Shown here: piece after piece, positions 16,546 to 25,081 of the stretch
How the letters are laid out: each line of letters begins with the position of its first letter
Position numbering within the stretch: the first letter of the stretch is position 1
NCBI GenBank assembly: GCA_902786015.1
Contig: CADAAU010000025.1
Location: 1 to 36,833, forward strand
From: an uncultured Coriobacteriaceae bacterium
Lineage (GTDB): Bacteria > Actinomycetota > Coriobacteriia > Coriobacteriales > Atopobiaceae
Reading direction: 5' to 3'
DNA: 36,833 bases
Notes under the pieces: generated by a model
Databases searched by the model: none
Told to the model about the DNA's origin: nothing
What the model saw: the letters and a program-made list of their open reading frames with translations, nothing else
Position numbers and translations under genes: made by a program

Positions 16546-18143
16546 CAGACCTCGTCAACAAGCTGCGCGGAGGCTACTACACCCCAGGTGAAGTTGCACG
16601 GTTCATTTGCGACTGGGCAATAACGTCGGAGGACGCCACGGTTCTCGAGCCAAGCTGCGGAGATGGCTCCTTCGTCGTGGCGGCAGTAAAACGTCTCAAG
16701 GAATTGGGGGTTCACGACGCGTCAAGCTTAGTCACCGGTGTCGAGCTCTACGAAGAGGAGGCACGGAAAGCGGCCGAAAAAGGCGGGCGCATTGTATGCG
16801 GAGACTTCTTCTCCCAGTGTCGCAACGGCATCGGAGCTAAGCGGTATGACGCCATCGTAGGGAATCCACCGTTTATCAGGTACCAAGACTTCGAAGAGGA
16901 GTACCGCAGCGTCGCCTTCGACCTGATGAGAGACTACGGATTCGCACCCAACAGACTCACTAACATCTGGCTGCCATTTCTTGTCGTCTGCTGCCATCTG
17001 CTATCTGATAGGGGCAGGCTCGGGATGGTCATTCCGGCAGAGCTGTTCCAGGTCAAATACGCTGCGGAGGCGCGACAATTCCTCATGCAGCAATTTGACA
17101 ACGTGAACGTAGTAACGTTTTCCGAGCTGCTCTTCGAAGGCGCCCAGCAAGAAGTCGTACTGCTGTTGCTCGAACGAAATGCGACAAACAGCGGCGCAGG
17201 AGTGCGCATCATCGAGGAAGTCAACGCGAAGTCACTAGCGCGACTGGGCCGCAAGGAAATCGAATCCATCAAACCAAAGCGCAAGTTGCCTGAATCCATG
17301 AAATGGCAGGCTTACTACCTTGATAGCAAGGTCCTCGACCTGCTTGCTGAGCTTAACGGTCATGGAGGCGTGAAACCCTCCTCGGAGCTCTTCGATGTCA
17401 ACGTCGGTGTGGTGAGCGGCCAGAACTCCTTCTTTGTCATTGACCTCGAAACTGCGACCAGAAACCATATCGAAGAGGCTTGCACGCCAATCATCAGCAG
17501 GTCCTTCCAGTTGAGCGGGCTGGCCCTGACCAACGAGGACTTCGAGCGACAGCTCGAAATGCAGCGAAAAGTACTCCTCTTTCTCCCTGACGGAGAGCTA
17601 ACGAAAGATGAGGCTAGCTACATTAAGTTCGGCGAGGCGGAGGGCTTCAACGGCAACTTTAAGTGCCGTATTCGCACCCCATGGTACAGAGTTCCCACAT
17701 CATGGAAGCCCGATGCTTTCTTCTATCGCCAGGTGGGAGCTTACCCGAGAATAGTGATCAACGAAAAACAGGCGCATACGACGGACACGCTCCATAAGCT
17801 GCGCTTTACCGATGGCATTGACGGCAGAAGTGTGGCAGTTGCCTTCAATAATTCGCTCACATTTCTCATGAGCGAGCTTACCGGCAGAAGCTATGGTGGA
17901 GGCGTACTGACATTTGAGCCGAGCGAGGCGAGAAGTTTGCCGATACCGTTCGACGACGGAATCTCGTTCGATTTCGAAAGGGCTGACGAGCTCGTTAGAT
18001 CCGGCAAGACCGACGAGCTAATCTCATATGTCGATGCTGTCGTCTTAAGAGAGCATCTCGGAATGACGAGCCAGGAAATTGCCCTCGTTCGTGATGGATG
18101 GCTTATGCTGCGCAATCGTCGTCTTGCGAGAAAGAAGCGTTGA
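16542..18143 (+). CDS. Second adenine-N6 methyltransferase of the restriction-modification pair
   Basis: 533 residues, start ATG 16542 overlapping the upstream stop by 4 bp, so the two are translationally coupled. N-terminal GGYYTPGEVARFICDW leads to motif I VLEPSCGDGSF (E36 on), an acidic TGVELYEEEA, and the catalytic NPPF (108-111). The C-terminal half is a target-recognition-like domain (FDVNVGVVSGQNSFFV, RSYGGGVLTFEPSEARSLPIPF). There is no nuclease motif, so it is a stand-alone modification enzyme, perhaps for the second strand of an asymmetric site, or a specificity-bearing partner. The end is basic (RNRRLARKKR). Confidence 0.85.
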   Translation: MTDLVNKLRGGYYTPGEVARFICDWAITSEDATVLEPSCGDGSFVVAAVKRLKELGVHDASSLVTGVELYEEEARKAAEKGGRIVCGDFFSQCRNGIGAKRYDAIVGNPPFIRYQDFEEEYRSVAFDLMRDYGFAPNRLTNIWLPFLVVCCHLLSDRGRLGMVIPAELFQVKYAAEARQFLMQQFDNVNVVTFSELLFEGAQQEVVLLLLERNATNSGAGVRIIEEVNAKSLARLGRKEIESIKPKRKLPESMKWQAYYLDSKVLDLLAELNGHGGVKPSSELFDVNVGVVSGQNSFFVIDLETATRNHIEEACTPIISRSFQLSGLALTNEDFERQLEMQRKVLLFLPDGELTKDEASYIKFGEAEGFNGNFKCRIRTPWYRVPTSWKPDAFFYRQVGAYPRIVINEKQAHTTDTLHKLRFTDGIDGRSVAVAFNNSLTFLMSELTGRSYGGGVLTFEPSEARSLPIPFDDGISFDFERADELVRSGKTDELISYVDAVVLREHLGMTSQEIALVRDGWLMLRNRRLARKKR

Positions 18144-18907
18144 CGAGCGCGAAGGCTCCGTCCGCCTCTCCTGCCTGCTGGCTCAACTTCATTGCATGTC
18201 TCACGTCCTCGTATTTATTTTGCCGCCATCCCTGGCTGCTGGCCTGGCCGCGCGCTACCAACCTCGGGTTGTTCGCAGCCCGGCCGCCCACGCTCCGGGT
18301 GTGCGCTCGGGCCGTTCGTGCCACACGCAGCCCACGCGCCCATGGAAGTCTCCCGTACGGCCAGCCGTCGGCTCCGGTCGGTCTTCGCATACGCGCCTAC
18401 AGCAGCCCGCTTCGCGGTCTGCTTCCGGCCGCGTGCTCAGCCCGTCCTACGCCGCCGTCCGGCCTAATGCAAGGTCAACGGGGGCGCGTGGTCAGCGTGC
18501 GTCACGCCCGGCCAGCGGCGCACACCCTACGCGCGGTCGTCCGGTCTGCTGCCGTCACGTGCTCGTCCGCGCCCGTCCAGTCCATCAGCCAGCGCGGGCG
18601 GCAAAGGCTCACTGCGGCGGCAACCCAGCAGCCACCGCACGCTGCCGGCAACCGTCTCCCAGCCGCTCCACCAGTAGTCGACGCCCAGCAGCGCCCGCCA
18701 GAAGCTGTCCCGGGCCGCGACAGCCCCTCTTGCAACCCGAACCGGCCAGCTCCACCAGTGAGCGCCTGCGGGCTCCTGACAGCCCACCTGATGCTGCATG
18801 CCACCCCGGACGCCGCTTCACCTGAAAGCCACTTCCCCCGACGGAAGACGCCATCCCAGCCGTTACAATTGCACCTGCAGGCGTCCACCGAAAGTGAGGC
18901 GAGCCCC
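18144..18907. other. 764-bp stretch with no credible gene; possible structured RNA or decayed phage DNA
   Basis: Very GC-rich and open in several frames, but the translations are compositionally odd (Ser/Arg/Pro-rich or Trp-rich) with no family resemblance and no good RBS. Many short inverted repeats occur, for example GCTGTC and GACAGC around a GC-rich loop near 18704-18724, and GGGCT facing AGCCC near 18768-18783. It sits where a minor head gene would be expected between portal and scaffold. Candidates: large structured phage RNA, or a decayed gene. TACAAT at 18864-18869 may be a -10 box for the next gene. Confidence 0.35.
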
Positions 18908-19471
18908 ATGGCCATGCCCACCACCATAGACGGCCGAGCGGCCATCCAGTCATCCCTCGTGCGGGCATGGGGACTCGAAGGCTACGCCCGCATACAGCGC
19001 ACCGTGCGCGAGATTGACGTCAGCTCCGACGCCGACTTCCAGCGTCTCTACAACCGCTTCTACCGCGTGCGCAGAAACCCCGAGTGGCAGGCGAGCTACT
19101 ACGCGATCATGGAGCGCGAGAAGTCCAGCTCCTCCGCGGCATTCGGAGACGTGCTGCGCGAGATGCACGGGCTCACCGGCAGCGTGGAGGCGTCCTTCAC
19201 CAGCAAGATGATCGCCACACTCTACCCCGACAGGCCCATATGGGACAGTCTCGTGCTCGCAAAGCTCGGACTGAGACTTAGGGGAGCGACGGCACAGGCC
19301 AAGCTCGAGAACGCCGTCGAGGTGTACGGGCAGATCGTCTCCTGGTACGAGACCTACCTAGCCACGGAGGACGCCGAGAAGAACATCAAGCTCTTCGACG
19401 AGCTCCTCCCCGACTACGCCTGGCTCACCCCCGTGAAGAAGGCCGACTTCCTCCTCTGGAGCGAACGCTAG
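18908..19471 (+). CDS. Orphan hypothetical protein
   Basis: 187 residues, using ATG 18908; the frame is open much further upstream but that part is the atypical 764-bp stretch. Mostly alpha-helical, soluble, with FQRLYNRFYRVRRNPEWQA, VLREMHGLTGSVEASF, SKMIATLYPDRPIWDSLVLAKLGL and a final WLTPVKKADFLLW. The block 'TGxVEASFxSKxxATxxPDxPIWDxxVL' recurs, as far as I know, in uncharacterised proteins of mobile regions; I do not know a function. The gene reads opposite to the phage genes and its stop overlaps the stop of the portal gene by 4 bp. It belongs to the cargo rather than the phage. Confidence 0.65.
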   Translation: MAMPTTIDGRAAIQSSLVRAWGLEGYARIQRTVREIDVSSDADFQRLYNRFYRVRRNPEWQASYYAIMEREKSSSSAAFGDVLREMHGLTGSVEASFTSKMIATLYPDRPIWDSLVLAKLGLRLRGATAQAKLENAVEVYGQIVSWYETYLATEDAEKNIKLFDELLPDYAWLTPVKKADFLLWSER

Positions 19472-20870
19472 GCGTCGTCGCCCTTGGGCGCCTTGCCCCT
19501 CGCAAGCCCACGCGCCCGCGCCTTGGCTGCCTTCTCGGCCGCCACGTCCTGGATGATGGAGTCGTCGTACATGACGCTCATGACGCCCCCGTCGGGGATG
19601 CTCTCACCGAACCCGCACGACACGCACATAACGGCCCTGGCAATGTCGGTGATAGGGCCCTGCAGCGCGTTCTCGTGCCTGCGGATGTTCCTCATGAGTG
19701 CCGAGTTGTCGGAAGATACTTCGGTTGCCGTGCGCACGTACCCATGGGACTCGTCGAAGTCGAAGTACCCGATGCCGAATCCGGTGAGGTCCCCGAGCAT
19801 CTGCAGGGCGATGCGGAAGGCTTCGCTTTGCGAGGAGGTGCGCAGCGCCGGCGCGAACTCCTGGATCGTGTCCTCGGTAGACATGACCTTGCGAAATACG
19901 GTGCAGTCCTGCTTGCCAAAGGGAATGGAGATGGCCTTGTCACCGCTCTTCTCGCGGTCGAATAGCACGTCTGAGAGGAACACCCGCATCTTGCTCACGT
20001 CGACCTCGTTGATGAGGGCGTCGAAGGTGAGGTCAACCACCTGCACTGCATCCACAGCATCGGCGAAGACGCTCTGTCCGTATGGCGACATGTCCACGCG
20101 GGTATTCGTCACCGCAGGCTTAACAATGCCGAAGGTGGGGAAAGCGCAGCCCGTGTCAAAGATCGGAGCCACGCCAACAGGCGCGGGCTCGTTCCCCTCA
20201 TGGTCGAAGCACACGGTGACGATTCTGTACGTGCCATCTCTTTCCATGTTGAGAAGACCGTCCGAGTGTTCAGGCGAAGATTTGGAAGGTGAAGAAGAGC
20301 CTGCCGAGAAACCCACGCCGCCCCTCAGGTGCATCTGCAGCTGGTCGACGGCTTTCCCGCGATAGAAGACCCTAGTGACAAAAGCGCATTCGCTCACGCC
20401 ATCCTCGTCCCACGTGAGCGGTATCACCATCCGAGCATCGTAGTGCCGTATGCGGACCTTCTTGCTGTCGAGATCCACCCACAGCGCCCATGCGCCCGTG
20501 CCGACCCGAAAGCCCTCACCACGGTGGCCTGCGCCTACGCCATGAAGTTGGTGGAGGAGAAGAACGAGCCGATCCAGTCGGTAGCTTCCTGGTTCTCGCA
20601 CACAATCTTCACGTCCTCGTTGAGAAGCAGAGAGCCCCATTCCTTGCAAACCCGCATGGCAGGGTGAATCGACCGCCGGTGAACCTCGTACACCCGCCCG
20701 AGCCCGTCCTTGTCACGGTAGTCATAGAAGTCCCCGCGAGCGCCCATCCAGTCATCCCAAGACCGAATCCAGGGCTCCATGTCATCCAGCGGGAGCACAA
20801 ACCCCAGCCCCTGCAGGTACTCCTTCACATGCTCAGGCACCCAGTACTCGTCCATGGAATTCAAGCTCAC
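19468..20870 (-). pseudogene. Phage portal protein, broken by a stop and a frameshift
   Basis: It starts at GTG 20870 with GGAGG 6 bases upstream: MSLNSMDEYWVPEHVKEYLQ. The N-terminal frame runs to WIGSFFSSTNFMA and then TAG (near 20535-20537). The same frame goes on as AQATVVRAFG, then a 1-base shift near 20505 leads to GTGAWALWVDLDSKKVRIRHYDARMVIPLTWDEDG and the rest of an SPP1-type portal to the stop at 19468 (RARGLARGKAPKGDDA). About 465 residues when repaired, a normal size. Upstream of the GTG, FFQTITAADGGLL reads in frame, so the original start may have been further up, across another shift. Portals form the DNA-entry ring; this copy cannot be made whole. Confidence 0.82.
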
Positions 20871-20976
20871 GAGAAGACCTCCATCAGCCGCCGTAATCGT
20901 CTGGAAGAAGTCTCATCCATCGTCACAACCTCTCCCGTGCCTTAGAATATGGACGAGCAAATCGGCGTTTGCAGAG

Positions 20977-21408
20977 GTGATCGTTTTGAAAAGAGGAATA
21001 AGACTTCTATATTATGTTTCAGTAGTAATCAGCGCTTTGGTGGGGTTATGGCACTTCTTTGTCCCATGGATGTTCCAGTGGTATGACTACCTTCCGACGC
21101 AATACGAGAATCTTATAGTTGGGATCGACTATACGAACTACTGCTTTTCATTGCTGCTGTTTGGTTTAAGCGGCATGTTGATCTTGCTGGGTAAACGGGT
21201 TTTGGCAATGAATCGTGAAGTGATCTGTTTCTATTTCTTTCTTACGGTGGTTTGGATATTCAGAGCGTGCCTTGCCAGTTTCATTGAGCCATGGCCGCTG
21301 CAGCCGATTCCAGCGGCTGCGATCGGGCAACTGATTGCTTCAGATGCATTGGCCGTTATGATGATGGTTGTTAGTGTGTGCCTTATTAAAGAGATTGGAA
21401 GAGCATAG
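20977..21408 (+). CDS. Small four-helix membrane protein
   Basis: 143 residues from GTG 20977 (140 from TTG 20986). Four hydrophobic segments are clear: LLYYVSVVISALVGLWHFF, YCFSLLLFGLSGMLILLG, VICFYFFLTVVWIFRACLA and a final one around ASDALAVMMMVVSVCLI. A conserved-looking loop WMFQWYDYLPTQYENLIVGIDY lies between helices 1 and 2. Clearly more AT-rich than its neighbours, suggesting recent acquisition. It reads opposite to the phage genes, between portal and the cut terminase end, together with the acetyltransferase gene. Family not recognised. Confidence 0.7.
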   Translation: MIVLKRGIRLLYYVSVVISALVGLWHFFVPWMFQWYDYLPTQYENLIVGIDYTNYCFSLLLFGLSGMLILLGKRVLAMNREVICFYFFLTVVWIFRACLASFIEPWPLQPIPAAAIGQLIASDALAVMMMVVSVCLIKEIGRA

Positions 21409-21439
21409 CAAATTCAAGTTTGCATGGGTGTTCCCTCAC

Positions 21440-21460
21440 GTGCACAGGCACCTTGTGCAC
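21440..21460 (+). repeat. Hairpin between membrane protein and acetyltransferase genes
   Basis: GTGCACA (21440-21446) and TGTGCAC (21454-21460) form a perfect 7-bp stem with a 7-base loop. No T-run follows, so it is as likely an operator or attenuating structure for the acetyltransferase gene as a terminator. Confidence 0.4.
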
Positions 21461-21520
21461 ACTTGTACCTTAAAATGCTGAGAAGAATGAACTGCAATCA
21501 GATCTGATGAGGTGCGCCAG

Positions 21521-22162
21521 ATGAAGAATGGGAAAGTGCCGAACCCGAACACCGTTCACCCCATAGCCGGCTACGAGAACGAGATCTACGTGAAGCCGAC
21601 CATCACGAACCCCAACATCGTCGTAGGCGACTTCACCTACATCGGGGATTCGGAATTCGAGAGCCACGTAACGCACCACTACGAGTGGAACGGCGACAAG
21701 CTCATCATCGGCAAGTTCTGCCAGATAGCCGCAGGCGTCGAGTTCGTGATGAACGGAGCCAACCACCAGATGAACGCCGTCTCCACCTTCCCGTTCTACA
21801 CGCTGCAAGGTTGGGAGATGGATCCGCCGTTACCAGAAGACCTACCGCTAAAGGGCGACACGGTCATCGGCAACGACGTCTGGATCGGGCAGAACGCGGT
21901 CATCCTCCCAGGCGTGCACATTGGCGACGGCGCGATCATCGGCGCCAATAGCGTGGTTGGAAAAGACGTTGAGCCCTATACCATCGTCGTCGGCAACCCC
22001 GCCAAAGTCTTGAGAAAGCGTTTCGACGACGAGCTTATCGGCCTGCTCCTAGCGTTCAAATGGTGGGATAAGGGAATCGAGGAGATTAACGCCCTCATTC
22101 CGCTGCTCACGTGCAGCGATTTGGATAAGGTGAAGAAGGAGCTTACGAGTCGGCTCGCTTAA
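21521..22162 (+). CDS. Vat-like xenobiotic acetyltransferase (left-handed beta-helix family)
   Basis: 213 residues from ATG 21521 (GAGGTG 6 bases upstream). The sequence follows the Vat/CatB pattern from end to end: PNPNTVHPIAGYENEIYVKP, VGDFTYIGD, KLIIGKFCQIAAGVEFVMNGANH, GDTVIGNDVWIGQNAVILPGV, hexapeptide repeats, VVGNPAKVLRKRFDDE, and KWWDKGIEEINALIPLL. The catalytic His of the family is in NGANHQM. Known Vat enzymes acetylate streptogramin A; CatB enzymes acetylate chloramphenicol. Which substrate, if any drug, is used here cannot be told from sequence. It lies tail to tail with the terminase end (gap 2 bp), as cargo in the prophage. Confidence 0.82.
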   Translation: MKNGKVPNPNTVHPIAGYENEIYVKPTITNPNIVVGDFTYIGDSEFESHVTHHYEWNGDKLIIGKFCQIAAGVEFVMNGANHQMNAVSTFPFYTLQGWEMDPPLPEDLPLKGDTVIGNDVWIGQNAVILPGVHIGDGAIIGANSVVGKDVEPYTIVVGNPAKVLRKRFDDELIGLLLAFKWWDKGIEEINALIPLLTCSDLDKVKKELTSRLA

Positions 22163-22164
22163 TT

Positions 22165-22218
22165 CTAGCCCCTGAGAACGTCATCCATCATCGCATAGCG
22201 GATAGCGTCTATGGAATG
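22165..22218 (-). pseudogene. Large terminase, C-terminal piece cut off by the second RIT element
   Basis: Minus-strand codons from 22218 read HSIDAIRYAMMDDVLRG then TAG (22167-22165). The 'HSIDAIRYA' ending is typical of the extreme C-terminus of large terminases. The rest of the gene is 3.2 kb away at 25,47x-26,454, so the element starting just right of 22218 split it. Confidence 0.8.
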
Positions 22219-22222
22219 GAAT

Positions 22223-22338
22223 GGACAGCTGCGACAAATGCGCAGCTGTCCAGAGAAAGCGCAGATGGCGTACATGGGCGGCGCTTCCCAGCTGCGCATT
22301 TCTACACTGTTTCTGCGGGCAAAGTCACCCCGCAGAAA
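22223..22338. repeat. Terminal hairpins of the second RIT element
   Basis: GGACAGCTGCG (22223-22233) faces CGCAGCTGTCC (22241-22251): perfect 11-bp stem. TTTCTGCGGG (22310-22319) faces CCCGCAGAAA (22329-22338): perfect 10-bp stem. A further CAGCTGCGCA lies at about 22290-22299, so the CAGCTGCG motif occurs three times. These are likely recombinase-binding sites at the element end. Confidence 0.65.
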
Positions 22339-22350
22339 TGGAGGTAGAAC

Positions 22351-23592
22351 ATGGGAGTTCTACAAGAACTGGTCAACGAGGCGCGGGAGTGTATGCGTAC
22401 AGCCGGCCTCACCGAGACCTACATCGTGAGGCTCGGCCGCGTCTGGAAGTCGCTTGGGAAATGGCTCGAGGCAAACGGCCTCGAGTACACGCCCGAGCTG
22501 GCCAACCGCTTTCTTGCCGAGGAGTACGGCTTGACCCCCGAGAACAAGTCGGAATGGAAGGGCATGGACAAGGAGCGGTCGAGGGCAATCGCCGTGCTCC
22601 GGGACCGCTACGACAGGGAGCCCTATCATCGCGCCGACGTTGGCGTCTACAGGAAGGCGTTCGACGAGGCCCACGATTCCATTCTCACCGATTTCCTGGA
22701 CGACCTGTCCAAGGTTCGCACCCAGACCACGGTCAACGCCTACGTGTTCACACTGAACAAACTCTCCCCGTTCCTGGCGGAGAGGGGCGTGGGCGACCTG
22801 AGGGCGCTGCATGCGCGGGACATGGCCCGCTTCGTCGAGGAGCTCGCGGCGAGTGGCGTCTCGCAGCACACTGTCTACTCAGCCGTGAGCAGGCTGCGCC
22901 GACTCGTCGCGTGGCTCGCCGACCAAGGCTACATCAGCGATGAGCTGGTCGAGGCGGTGCCTCGCGCAAAGACCCCGCAGGCCAAGCTGCCCGACACCTA
23001 TACCGACGACGAGATCGGAAGGATGGTGGACGCGGTGGACACCGCGAGCCCGGTCGGCAAGAGGGACTTGGTCGCCTGCCTCCTGGCGGCGCGGTTGGGC
23101 ATGCGTGCCTCGGACATCGTCGGCCTCAAGCTGGAGAACCTGCGATGGAGAACCAACACGGTCGAGTTCGCTTCTAGGAAGACGGGGCAGCTCACGGTGC
23201 TGCCGCTCACCAACGAGATCGGCGAGGCCATCATAGACTACCTCGCGAACGGCCGCCCGGAGTCGGACTCGCCAAACGTCTTGCTCAGGCATGCGAAGCC
23301 CCATACGGGCATGCGCCCGGGGAGGGTCCACCGCATCGTCACGGACGCGCTCAACGACGCCGGCGTCGCATTCGGCGGCAGAAGGCACGGGCCGCACGCA
23401 CTGAGGGCGAGCCTCGCAACGGGAATGATGGCTTCCGGGGTGCCGCTGCCAACGATCTCCGCCACCCTTTCCCACGCGAACTGGGACACGACCCGCATAT
23501 ACCTCAAGGTAGACGTCGAGAGGCTTCGAACGTGCGCGCTGGAGGTTCCTCCCCTGGTCAACACGTGGTGGACGGGGGCTGGTTGCGTATGA
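22351..23592 (+). CDS. ritA: Tyrosine recombinase, first gene of the second RIT element
   Basis: 413 residues from ATG 22351, preceded by GGAGGT. N-terminal helical extension, core-binding domain (about 105-200: DSILTDFLDDLSKVRTQTTVNAY), then catalytic domain with Arg in LLAARLGMRASDIVGLK, Lys in SRKTGQL, His-x-x-Arg in GPHALRASLATGM, Leu-Ser-His in SATLSHANWD, and Tyr in TTRIYLKVDVERLRTC. The frame is intact. Its TGA overlaps the ATG of the next recombinase (ATGA, 23588-23592). The protein is clearly diverged from recombinase A of the first element, so the two insertions come from different RIT lineages. Confidence 0.87.
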   Translation: MGVLQELVNEARECMRTAGLTETYIVRLGRVWKSLGKWLEANGLEYTPELANRFLAEEYGLTPENKSEWKGMDKERSRAIAVLRDRYDREPYHRADVGVYRKAFDEAHDSILTDFLDDLSKVRTQTTVNAYVFTLNKLSPFLAERGVGDLRALHARDMARFVEELAASGVSQHTVYSAVSRLRRLVAWLADQGYISDELVEAVPRAKTPQAKLPDTYTDDEIGRMVDAVDTASPVGKRDLVACLLAARLGMRASDIVGLKLENLRWRTNTVEFASRKTGQLTVLPLTNEIGEAIIDYLANGRPESDSPNVLLRHAKPHTGMRPGRVHRIVTDALNDAGVAFGGRRHGPHALRASLATGMMASGVPLPTISATLSHANWDTTRIYLKVDVERLRTCALEVPPLVNTWWTGAGCV

Positions 23593-23793
23593 GCCGCAAT
23601 GAGACGAGCGTCGAGGCCGGGAGCGTCGGAGAGAAGAGGGACGGAAGACCATACGGAAGGCAGATCGTCGAGTTTCTGCGTTACAAGCGTGCCCTCGGCT
23701 TCAAGTACGCGAAGGAGGAGACCTGCCTCTGGCAGTTCTCGAGGATGTGCGCCCGCAACGGCTGGGACGGGCCGGACCTCCCCAAGGTGAATC
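23588..23793 (+). pseudogene. ritB: Second recombinase of the second RIT element, truncated by IS3
   Basis: It starts at ATG 23588, coupled to the upstream stop. About 68 residues remain (YGRQIVEFLRYKRALGFKY, LWQFSRMCARNGWDGPDLPKV) before the frame enters the IS end and stops after LPQYC. The catalytic domain is absent from the window. Confidence 0.8.
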
Positions 23794-24121
23794 TGCCCCA
23801 ATATTGTTGACAGGTCGATATCAGGCGGCCAACGGTTGGCTGGCGTAGGCCTCCTCGAACTCGCAGGGGCTCATGTATCCGAGGGCGGAGTGTATCCTGT
23901 ATCTGTTGTAGAAGCACTCCATGTACTCGAAGATCTCCAGCGCCGCCTGCTCGCGGTCGCGATACGTCTTCGCGTGCACGCACTCCGACTTTATCGTTCC
24001 CATGAGCGACTCGGTCGGCGCGTTGTCCCAGGGGCTGTCCACCGAGCCCATCGACGGCCTGATCCCGTTGTCCCTCATGGTCTTGCCTATAACCAAAGAG
24101 GCATATTGCGAGCCATGGTCG

Positions 24122-24472
24122 TTACTAAGCCGAATTCGGCTTAGCTCGGACTATGCCGCAGAATTCGTACACCCGCAGTTCTCGGCATTCCCACTGGTAG
24201 GCGCGCTGTCGGTACCGCCAATTGCGGCTTAGCGATCGGCTTGCCGAGGCCATCGGGAGAGTCTCCCCGGCTCATGGTCGCAGGACGGGAGCGTCGGGCG
24301 CGTACGAGGCCACGCGCCCCACCTGCGGATTTGCGGGACGGAGGCGCCTCGCCACCTCGCGCGGCCGACAGAGGAAGAGGCGAGGCGGCCGACGAACGCC
24401 GCGTTCGCTAAGCCGCAATGTCTCGCCGCGAGCTGCGGAAATGCCGGTATTGCGGCTTAGCGCTTTCTGCGG
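24122..24472. mobile_element. MITE-like 351-bp insert inside the IS3 transposase gene
   Basis: It is flanked by an 8-bp target duplication, CATGGTCG (24114-24121 and 24473-24480). Removal restores the transposase frame HHSDHGSQYAS. Its left end holds CTAAGCCGAATTCGGCTTAG (24125-24144), a perfect 20-bp palindrome. TTGCGGCTTAGCG occurs at 24222-24234 and 24450-24462 and inverted at 24406-24418. No credible gene is encoded, so it is non-autonomous. The family of the driving transposase is unknown; 8-bp duplications are known for several IS families. Confidence 0.8.
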
Positions 24473-25081
24473 CATGGTCGCTGTGGTGCAGGCAGCCCTC
24501 CTGCGGCCTCCTCCTGGCGATCGCCATCCTCAGCGCGTCATCCGCCAGCCTCGCGTCGATCCTGTCGCCCATCGACCAGCCGACTATCATCCTGGACCAT
24601 ATGTCCATGACCACCGCGAGGTAGAGCCAGCCCTGATGCGTGCGCACGTAGGTGATGTCGGCGAACCACGCCTGGTCCGGGCCGTCGGCGTCGAAGTGGC
24701 GTTTGACGAGGTCGGGGGCACCGTCCTTCCTGCTGACCCTCTTCTCCCTGTTGTCGGGCGACTTGGCGCAGCGCCTCGACACGCCGACCCAGCCGCGCTC
24801 GCGCATTATCCTGGCCACGCGCTTGCGCGACGTGGAGACGCCCTCCTTCGACAGGTGCCTGAAAACCTTGGGCGCCCCGTAAATCCTCCTGCTCTCCTCC
24901 CACACTCGCGATATCTCGGACGCGAGCTCCGCGTCGCGCACGGCGTGGGCGCTGGGCCTGCGCCTCTTCCACTGGTAGTACCCCTGCCTGCTCACATGCA
25001 GCACGCGGCACATCTCGGCGACCTTGTAGTTGTGCTCGTTGAGCAATATGAACGCGAACTTCGCCCTCTTCGCGGCGTCGC

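Larger units (their letters stand above)
22219..23793 (+). mobile_element. Second RIT element, left part only (truncated by IS3)
   Basis: It begins inside the terminase C-terminus, has hairpin-rich terminal sequence (22223-22338), a full first recombinase gene (22351-23592) and the first 68 codons of the second (23588 onward), then ends at the left inverted repeat of an IS3-family element. Recombinase C, the rest of B and the right terminus are missing from the window. The exact left edge is not fixed because the right end is lost. Confidence 0.75.

Noticed and set aside
18098..18907. Plus-strand frame extending the orphan protein upstream by about 270 residues
   Set aside because: It overlaps the end of the methyltransferase gene, is Ser/Pro/Arg-rich with no family look, and a reasonable start exists at 18908.
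18144..18907. Calling this region GOLLD or ROOL RNA outright
   Set aside because: Size and context allow it, but no conserved element of those RNAs could be recognised by eye.
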